Assembly: GCA_018985235.1 (NCBI GenBank)
Contig: JADGIG010000093.1
Coordinates: 1 to 21,525, forward strand
Direction: 5' to 3'
From: Sanchytrium tribonematis
Lineage: Eukaryota; Sanchytriomycota; Sanchytriomycetes; Sanchytriales; Sanchytriaceae
Length of the DNA stretch: 21,525 bases
The notes under the pieces are model-generated. The model had not been told where the DNA came from and ran no database searches. It saw only the letters and a program-made list of their open reading frames with translations. This document shows, piece by piece, positions 16,675 through 21,525 of this stretch (its first letter is position 1; the number at the start of each line of letters is the position of its first letter). The position numbers and the translations under genes are program-made.

Positions 16675-16981
16675 GAATTGTCAATTGTTGTCCATGTGAT
16701 TGACCGACCAAATCTGAGGCAGCTTGTGATGCGTGACTTGAAGACGACAAGCTGGTAAATAATTTCTGCAAAAGCATCATCTTTAGCAGAGATTGAAATA
16801 ACTTAGAGACATCTGGGCGATGCGGTGCATGAGATGCAGATTGTACGTGATGCTCTTCACCACAAGGCATACTTTCTTCACTTTCCTTTTGTGGTCTTAC
16901 GACTCCAAATTTGATGACTCTGACTCTCAAGAATACTGGAGCTGCGTTTGCAAAAGCGAAAAGTAAGACTAGAAATTTCAT
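16670..16981 (-). CDS. Small predicted secreted protein, 103 aa, no family recognised
   Basis: ATG 16981 begins a clear signal peptide: MKFLVLLFAFANA, with cleavage plausible before AP. The mature ~90 residues contain RVRVIKFGVV, a Glu/Ser patch, a single Cys (PCGEEHH), a His/Ser/Ala-rich stretch, an amphipathic Leu/Met helix (VSKLFQSLLKMMLLQKLF) and a Ser/Gln-rich tail. No cysteine knot, GPI signal or further membrane span is obvious. Small secreted proteins without homologues are often host-interaction effectors in parasitic fungi, but that is only a possibility here. CCCCT (plus strand 16988-16992) lies just upstream of the start. The stop is embedded in AATAAA. Confidence 0.72.
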   Translation of the reverse strand: MKFLVLLFAFANAAPVFLRVRVIKFGVVRPQKESEESMPCGEEHHVQSASHAPHRPDVSKLFQSLLKMMLLQKLFTSLSSSSHASQAASDLVGQSHGQQLTIQ

Positions 16982-17064
16982 GGATATCCCCTCGGGTGAA
17001 TCGTTCCTTTAAAAAAAAATTTCTCTGTTGGCCAATCAAAGTTTCTAAAAATCCTGCAATAGAT

Positions 17065-17070
17065 TTTATT
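17065..17070 (-). terminator. AATAAA overlapping the PCT1 stop codon
   Basis: Reverse strand GAA TAA AAT; the stop codon is 17068-17066. Confidence 0.6.
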
Positions 17071-17910
17071 CATCATGATTCAATTTCTTTCTCTTTTTAG
17101 ACGGCCGGGAAACTTTTTCACCTGAATCCTCAGATGCTGCATCGCTCACCTGCTTCTTATCTTCGTCTGAATCTGAAAAAGCATGTGAGACTTTTTGAAG
17201 CATTTTATCGAAGGTTTGCAAAAAAGAAGTTTTCAATGAATTTCCAAAGTTCTCAATGACGTGACTAAATTCTTCTACTTGTAGCTGCTTCTCTTTGAAA
17301 AAAGAGACATTAAGTTCTTGTCTTGAGGCACCACGCTTCATATTTCTTTTGATATATTCATCATAATCTCTTACAATTCGAGAGATAAGATCAGATGTAC
17401 TGACACCTTCATTATGAAATAATACCTTCGGTCCGTTGCGTGGGTAAAAATTTTCCTAATTTTTTGAGATGTCCGTAGACGTCGTCAACTCCAGCAGAAT
17501 TGTAAGGGATGTCATCGTGGGCTACCAAATCGATTTTATGCTTAGCTAGAAATGCATCGTTAATTATCCAAGGCCCGATTACGACCTCGTCTACCCATTT
17601 ACAATGCCGCACTGCTACATGAATAATTTTGACCTTCCAAACGTTCGTCCTCATTCATAACCGTTTTGCCTTTATGCTCATGGGTATCTTTATCACTACA
17701 TACTCCGACTATAAGGGTTGTATTCGGAAAGGCTTTCTTAACCTGTTCCAATTGCCTGGCATGTCCAAGATGGAACAAATCGTAGACGCCATCAGAATAA
17801 ATTCGTACTGGTCTATCCTCTGGAATTTCAATAAGTTTATATAATGGCGAGGGCTTGATTTTCGGAACTGGTGGGAACTTCACTTTGCCATTGGATGTTT
17901 TTGTTGACAT
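17066..17910 (-). CDS. PCT1: Choline-phosphate cytidylyltransferase (CCT), three exons
   Basis: Exons 17910-17634, 17614-17426 and 17406-17066 give 268 residues. The enzyme makes CDP-choline from CTP and phosphocholine, the rate-limiting step of the Kennedy pathway to phosphatidylcholine. Catalytic motifs: [18 protein letters not shown] with HLGH at 47-50, [18 protein letters not shown] across intron 1, and RTEGVSTSD (about 153-161) across intron 2. Then comes [15 protein letters not shown]. The conserved core is complete only after removing both 19-nt introns. The C-terminal part is short: an amphipathic stretch ([19 protein letters not shown]), probably a reduced lipid-sensing M domain, then a Ser/Asp-rich segment. 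RPSKKRKK (256-263) looks like a nuclear localisation signal, whereas in animal CCT-alpha that signal is N-terminal. CCCC lies just upstream of the start on the sense strand. Confidence 0.95.
17407..17425 (-). other. 19-nt spliceosomal intron 2 of PCT1
   Basis: Sense-strand GTATTATTTCATAATGAAG, phase 1. Splicing gives GAA G|GT GTC and restores RTEGVSTSD. Retention gives TAA inside the intron. It ends TAATGAAG. Confidence 0.94.
17615..17633 (-). other. 19-nt spliceosomal intron 1 of PCT1
   Basis: Sense-strand GTCAAAATTATTCATGTAG, phase 1. Splicing gives GAA G|CA GTG and restores ERLEAVRHCKW. This is the only intron here starting GTC instead of GTA. It ends TCATGTAG. Confidence 0.94.
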
Positions 17911-18089
17911 TAGAAGGGGAATTGAATTAGTTTTTCAGATTGCAATAGACTTTAACATCTGCAAGTCTAATCTTAATTTTTCATTGTACAAAAGCATATG
18001 TCAATCAAAAACTCAAGCTAAGCTCTCTTCTCACACAATTTTTAGGTCTCCAATTTTTTTGCAGACAAAGGCATTGTGAAGATTAATTT

Positions 18090-18095
18090 TTTATT
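18090..18095 (-). terminator. AATAAA overlapping the stop codon of the 320-aa gene
   Basis: Reverse strand GAA TAA AAA; the stop codon is 18093-18091. Confidence 0.6.
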
Positions 18096-19053
18096 CATAC
18101 TGAATTAATGAACTAAAGATTTCGCCTAACTCATCAACACAAACAATGCCACAGAAATTTTCAACTTGCAAATCACCAACACAATCTAAATTTTTCATTT
18201 CTTGGCTGCTGACTTGCATTCGAGTTGCATCAACAGTATATTCTTTGGAACCTTTTGTCACAAGAAATGAGCCCGAAGATGGTATACTTGTGTCAAAGGA
18301 GTAGTAAATACCCTTGTCAGATAAACAATGGATGGTCGGGAATGTTACAACTAATGAAGTAATTGCTTCATTTTCCAAATTCGTATTGATGCTCTCGACT
18401 AAAGAATATTGGGAATTTTTCTTAATAATCAATATTCTTCCTTGCTTATTAGAGAGATAAACTTGATCGCCATAAATGTCAAGAGCCAGAATGTCACTAT
18501 CCAAGGGTACTAACTCTAATTGAAAACCCAGAAGAGAAACCTTTCCAATGTAGCCTGCAATTGTGGCAAAATACAGATAGCCCTCAGAGTATTTAAAGGT
18601 TCGCTTTACAATAGAGCTCGGAAGAATAATAAACGACTTAAATTCAAAGCCCTTAGATTCAAATCCAAAAAAGTGGATGGAAGCATCAGAGCAACCTATG
18701 CAGAGAATGCTCGATTCAAAAAGCATGGTAATGACGTGTGGAGGTCTTGATTTCTCGTCTGTATGAACATTAATTTCTGCAACAAAGTTGAGCTGAGTGG
18801 CATCATAAATTAGTACCCGTTTTTTCAGACCTAGAAATACGAAATCTGAACTGTATAGTAACGAGTATACTTTTTCGGGTATTTCTATAGCATCAGTGTA
18901 TATCAAATCTGAATTTTCTGATATCACGGATGAATATTTGTTAATTATGGAAAATTCCTTAAGTTGTTGGGTAAGTTTTGATTTACAAACTAAGAGATTA
19001 CACCGATTGTTATTGTGGGGCGGCAATTGAAAACAGCAGATATTTGTGGCCAT
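18091..19053 (-). CDS. Unrecognised beta-propeller-like protein, 320 aa
   Basis: ATG 19053, single exon, 320 residues. The sequence is a succession of short hydrophobic strands and polar turns: VFLGLKKRVLIYDATQLNF, SILCIGCSDASIHFFGFES, LYFATIAGYIGKVSLLG, ALDIYGDQVYLSNKQGRILII, IHCLSDKGIYYSFD and CGIVCVDELGEIFSSL. These read like six or seven blades of a WD40-type propeller without clear WD dipeptides. No signal peptide or membrane span. I cannot name the family; diverged WD-repeat subunits of transport, RNA or ribosome-assembly complexes are possible. The start lies 19 bp beyond the DCP2 stop on the same strand, so its promoter must lie in the DCP2 3' coding region or the two genes are co-transcribed. 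It resembles the 289-aa protein at 1132-2001 only in general texture. Confidence 0.75.
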   Translation of the reverse strand: MATNICCFQLPPHNNNRCNLLVCKSKLTQQLKEFSIINKYSSVISENSDLIYTDAIEIPEKVYSLLYSSDFVFLGLKKRVLIYDATQLNFVAEINVHTDEKSRPPHVITMLFESSILCIGCSDASIHFFGFESKGFEFKSFIILPSSIVKRTFKYSEGYLYFATIAGYIGKVSLLGFQLELVPLDSDILALDIYGDQVYLSNKQGRILIIKKNSQYSLVESINTNLENEAITSLVVTFPTIHCLSDKGIYYSFDTSIPSSGSFLVTKGSKEYTVDATRMQVSSQEMKNLDCVGDLQVENFCGIVCVDELGEIFSSLIQYE

Positions 19054-19071
19054 TTGATTTCAAGGAGATTA

Positions 19072-19077
19072 TTTATT
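19072..19077 (-). terminator. AATAAA overlapping the DCP2 stop codon
   Basis: Reverse strand GAA TAA ATA; the stop codon is 19075-19073, and the next ATG is at 19053. Confidence 0.6.
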
Positions 19078-20282
19078 CTGAGTATTCTGATCCAGACAGC
19101 AGATCATTAATAATATCTAAATTAAACTTAAATGTTTTGGAATTGTTTTGTACATCCAAATCAGGATTTTCGTCGTCCGAATTTGGGATTGGCGATTGCT
19201 TTAAAATTTTAAGCAAATCTGAAACATCAGCCTTGGGCTTCGGTTTTTCTACTCTAATTTTTGGCATTGATTTTGAATCCGCCAATTCTTGCGTGCCTTT
19301 TAGTATGCTCATTAAGCTTTTTTGATGTGCAACTGGAACGTCTTTCTTTTGAATATTTTCTTTTGATTTTTTTGCAATCGAGGTCTGGTCATCTAACATT
19401 AATTCTGTATAATCGTAATATGGTTTCAGTACTTCTTCCTCGGGCTTATGCTTTAACAAAGATAAAATTGTGGCAGCTGCGTCTTCTTCAAATCTTTCTT
19501 GCTCCTCTTCTGGCTCAAGCGTGCTTACAATATCTTGCGTAGGTACATTTGCGGACTTTTTAAGTTTGTTTATAAATCTTCTGACTTGAGGCATAAATGG
19601 TACAACATTGAAATATCGAGTCCTGTCAGGATGTTTTTTGTGGTCGGTCGTAAAGCCGGGAATCGATTTGAGAGGTCTCCATTCAATTTTCTAAATGAGA
19701 TTATAGTACTGAAATTTCTTTTCTGGTTTTGGTTTCGAAGGGATAATTCTCTGGCACATTTCCGGCATAGTACAGTCGAATAACTTGATGCTGAACTCTT
19801 ACTTCGACAAATTTAGCTTCTTTCTTTTTGGTATATATTAAATAAGGATACATATCAAAGCCAGTCTCTTCTTCAACTTCCCGGATAGCGCAGTCAACTG
19901 GTTTTTCTTCCGAATTGATTTTCCCACGAGGAAAAGACCAAGTGTTGCCTTTCCAACCACGAACTAGCAAGACTTTGTCTAGCGAGTCATTTAGAATAAT
20001 TCCTCCGCAAACTGGCACTCGCAACTTGTATTTTATAAATTCTTTAAAGGCTCGCTCATGTTGCTGTGCCCAGTTATGTAAAAATGGTAGATGCTCAAAA
20101 AATAACGATACAAATTCTTTTAAACTAAATTTTGGCAAACCAGCCTGTTGTTCCCGTACAAAATCTTCATAAAACCAGTGAGCTTGCTCAAGCTGGAAGC
20201 ATAGTCTTTCAACTTTGGTTATTTCTGATTCAGGGAGATTAATTATAAATCTAGCACTTAAATCATCCAAGATTTGTTCCAT
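19073..20282 (-). CDS. DCP2: mRNA decapping enzyme DCP2 (Nudix hydrolase), two exons
   Basis: Exons 20282-19710 and 19690-19073 give 396 residues. DCP2 removes the m7G cap in 5'-3' mRNA decay. Residues 1-90 are the regulatory domain that binds Dcp1 (DLSARFIINLPE, QAHWFYEDFVRE, FIKYKLRVPVCG). The Nudix fold follows with NTWSFPRGK and a complete Nudix box, G120 x5 E x7 REVEEETGF. The intron splits the Box B region; splicing restores TRKEIS-KIEWRPL and then FNVVPFMPQVRRFI, as in fungal and animal Dcp2. The C-terminal tail is disordered but carries short leucine motifs (ILSLLKH, SLMSILKG, DLLKILKQ, INDLLSG) resembling the helical leucine-rich motifs that bind Edc3 in yeasts. GGGG lies just upstream of the ATG on the sense strand. 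Confidence 0.96.
19691..19709 (-). other. 19-nt spliceosomal intron in DCP2
   Basis: Sense-strand GTACTATAATCTCATTTAG, phase 0, between ATT TCA and AAA ATT. Splicing restores KEISKIEW. Retention gives TAA inside the intron. It ends TCATTTAG. Confidence 0.94.
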
Positions 20283-20324
20283 ACTGAAACCCCTTTATTG
20301 CTATAATTAATTTATTTCTCTTAT

Positions 20325-20840
20325 TCATTCTGACACGAACACCAAATAAATCGCTGGTAGCTCTAATTCAAAAGCTATGCCGTTTTCTTTAGCAGTAAGA
20401 TCCAAATCCAGATATCTATTTGCGTATTTGACTGCCAATCTTGAAAGATCATATTCTTTCAAAATAAATTTGACAGTGTGTTCATCAGCAATTAGTTTGA
20501 CTTCTGACTGACCACTTAGAGTATTTAAAACCTTGATATATCTTTCTGATTTTGAAATAGCACCGATTGGCTCGATTTTAGTCCACCATTTTTCCTCTAG
20601 ATTGTATGCAGGCAATGGCACTCCATCTATCATTTCAGTAAGAACTCCATTGTATGGGTTGTAATGCTGTTTTAACTCTCCATTTCTGTTAAACAGGTGT
20701 GAGCAGTCTTTCCCTAAATATTTTCTCATTACCATGCCAAGAATTGGGCATCGAAATTTATCCTTTACATCATAGACTTTATTGTTCCAGACAATTAAAT
20801 CATCTTTTGAATTTTCCATACTTGAAATCGTGTAAAACAT
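20325..20840 (-). CDS. CYB5D1: Cytochrome b5-domain protein of the CYB5D1 (ciliary) type
   Basis: 171 residues from ATG 20840; a TTG just before it is not needed. The order of motifs follows CYB5D1: YTISSMENSKDDLIVWNNKVYDV (family YT..EV..H.s..DLWVS..G.V.D), then KYLGKDCSHLF with a GELKQHYNPYNG segment (family GKDISHWF...TH.DP.tG). Next are EEKWWTK and IKVLNTLSGQ, and the C-terminal LTAKENGI...LPAIYLVF. The C-terminal half is the ubiquitin-like region seen in the family. There is no HPGG heme-binding motif, so heme binding is uncertain. CYB5D1 is found in ciliated and flagellated eukaryotes and localises to axonemes in animals and algae, so a flagellated life stage is inferred. Stop is TGA; AATAAA lies at 20316-20311. 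Confidence 0.8.
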   Translation of the reverse strand: MFYTISSMENSKDDLIVWNNKVYDVKDKFRCPILGMVMRKYLGKDCSHLFNRNGELKQHYNPYNGVLTEMIDGVPLPAYNLEEKWWTKIEPIGAISKSERYIKVLNTLSGQSEVKLIADEHTVKFILKEYDLSRLAVKYANRYLDLDLTAKENGIAFELELPAIYLVFVSE

Positions 20841-20900
20841 CAATGGCCAAATCTAAAGAAATTTTATTCCTGAACGTCCAAAACCGAATGAATAACTAAT

Positions 20901-21525
20901 TTAGCAAGAAAAACCTGTCCTACACATAGGGCATTTTTGTTGCTGCTTGGAAAGCAATTCACCGCAGTCTACGCATGTGCATAAATGTCGACATGGTAAC
21001 ACTATCGAGCTTCTTGGAGCTGCCATGCAAATGACACAATCATCTAATTCTCCTTCACCATTTTCTACACCATAAATGTCATTCATGTATATCCAGATTC
21101 CATCAAAATTGACTTTTTGATAAACATTGTTGAAGGAACCATCTATTAAATTGACGCTAAAGAGTGACATCTGAGAATTTGCATGGAAGGGGGCCTTGTC
21201 TTCATCTATACTTGCCAATATATGAACGTAAATGGCATCTGACTTATCAAGATTAGAGATATCAATTTTGCAATCAAATTGTTTCTCGATATTTCGACTG
21301 GTTATGATAAAAGTTGAACTGTTACATTTTGGACTTATCTTTTGCGAGTCTTTTATAATTAAATTAGAAATTATAACTGATATGTGTATGGAATCATAAG
21401 TTGATAATATTTCTGCATTAATTTCTACTTGATTTTGGTTTTTTATTAGTTTAAATTTATTATTTAAACAGAGATCTACATTTAATTGAACAATTCCAGT
21501 TGAATAGACATCATGATTAGATAAT
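20901..21525 (-). CDS. MGRN1: MGRN1/RNF157-type RING E3 ubiquitin ligase, 3' part, runs off the window
   Basis: The reverse frame is open from the window edge to TAA 20903-20901, giving about 208 visible residues; the start lies outside. An all-beta region (VYSTGIVQLNVDL, VEINAEILS, AIYVHILASID) matches the substrate-binding beta domain found ahead of the RING in Mahogunin-type ligases. It is followed by an RING-HC finger: CVICMAAPRSSIVLPCRHLC, then CVDC and CPMCRTGF, with all zinc ligands present. The pattern ...LPCRHLC.C..C...L......CP.CR is typical of MGRN1 and plant LOG2. The protein ends within ten residues of the last zinc ligand, without the long tail of animal MGRN1. The smaller frame from 21218 is only the end of this gene. 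AATAAA at 20868-20863 lies 33 bp past the stop. Confidence 0.85.
   Translation of the reverse strand, partial: LSNHDVYSTGIVQLNVDLCLNNKFKLIKNQNQVEINAEILSTYDSIHISVIISNLIIKDSQKISPKCNSSTFIITSRNIEKQFDCKIDISNLDKSDAIYVHILASIDEDKAPFHANSQMSLFSVNLIDGSFNNVYQKVNFDGIWIYMNDIYGVENGEGELDDCVICMAAPRSSIVLPCRHLCTCVDCGELLSKQQQKCPMCRTGFSC

Noticed and set aside
17599-17910. Frameshifted or pseudogenised cytidylyltransferase in three pieces
   Set aside because: Both breaks are precisely removed by consensus 19-nt introns, giving an intact enzyme.
17911-18090. 19-nt GT-AG string GTGTGAGAAGAGAGCTTAG on the reverse strand
   Set aside because: It lacks the T[AC]AT branch element found in all six real introns and does not join any coding frame; the 180-bp gap looks like plain intergenic DNA.

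Overview
The window is a dense eukaryotic nuclear segment: about 21 protein genes in 21.5 kb on both strands, AT-rich, with gaps usually of 20-220 bp and no gene-free stretch over 300 bp. I see no tRNA, rRNA, transposon, CRISPR array or bacterial-type operon. Gene content points to a fungus or close relative: MED6, YTM1, EFL1, RPB6, DCP2, AFG3, a TPS2-type trehalose-phosphate phosphatase and the fungal LCL2 family. A CYB5D1-type gene, typical of organisms with motile cilia, suggests a flagellated, early-diverging lineage (Rozellomycota/Cryptomycota or aphelid-like). That placement is an inference; no species is identified.

Layout. 1-1087 (-): 5' part of a THADA/Trm732 gene running off the left edge. 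1132-2001 (+): unrecognised beta-propeller-like protein. 2007-4193 (-): AFG3 m-AAA protease. 4221-5391 (-): AGX1. 5458-7741 (+): TPS2-like. 7902-8387 (+): MED6. 8495-8629 (+): 44-aa candidate. 8640-9815 (-): YTM1. 9965-10402 (+): unknown. 10438-10728 (-): LCL2. 10762-11166 (-): RPB6. 11189-11434 (+): small membrane protein. 11455-14251 (+): EFL1. 14248-14535 (+): unknown. 14640-16448 (+): SCY1-like/CEX1. 16670-16981 (-): secreted protein. 17066-17910 (-): PCT1. 18091-19053 (-): unknown. 19073-20282 (-): DCP2. 20325-20840 (-): CYB5D1-like. 20901-21525 (-): MGRN1-type RING protein running off the right edge. These are mostly unlinked housekeeping functions (translation, mRNA turnover, transcription, mitochondria, lipid and trehalose metabolism) packed together, not one pathway.

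Two genome-wide habits stand out. First, every intron I can prove from restored protein homology (six introns in AGX1, TPS2, EFL1, PCT1 twice, and DCP2) is exactly 19 nt long and ends in the same 8-nt pattern T[AC]AT[GT][AT]AG, with a putative branch-point A fixed at intron position 14. Second, in 11 of the 20 genes whose 3' end is visible, the stop codon lies inside an AATAAA polyadenylation hexamer, so the 3' UTR begins within the stop codon. Added to these are a 22-bp divergent promoter, a 4-nt ATGA gene overlap and a palindromic two-way AATAAATTTATT between convergent genes. Together they show extreme miniaturisation of gene expression signals, the most noteworthy biology in the window.
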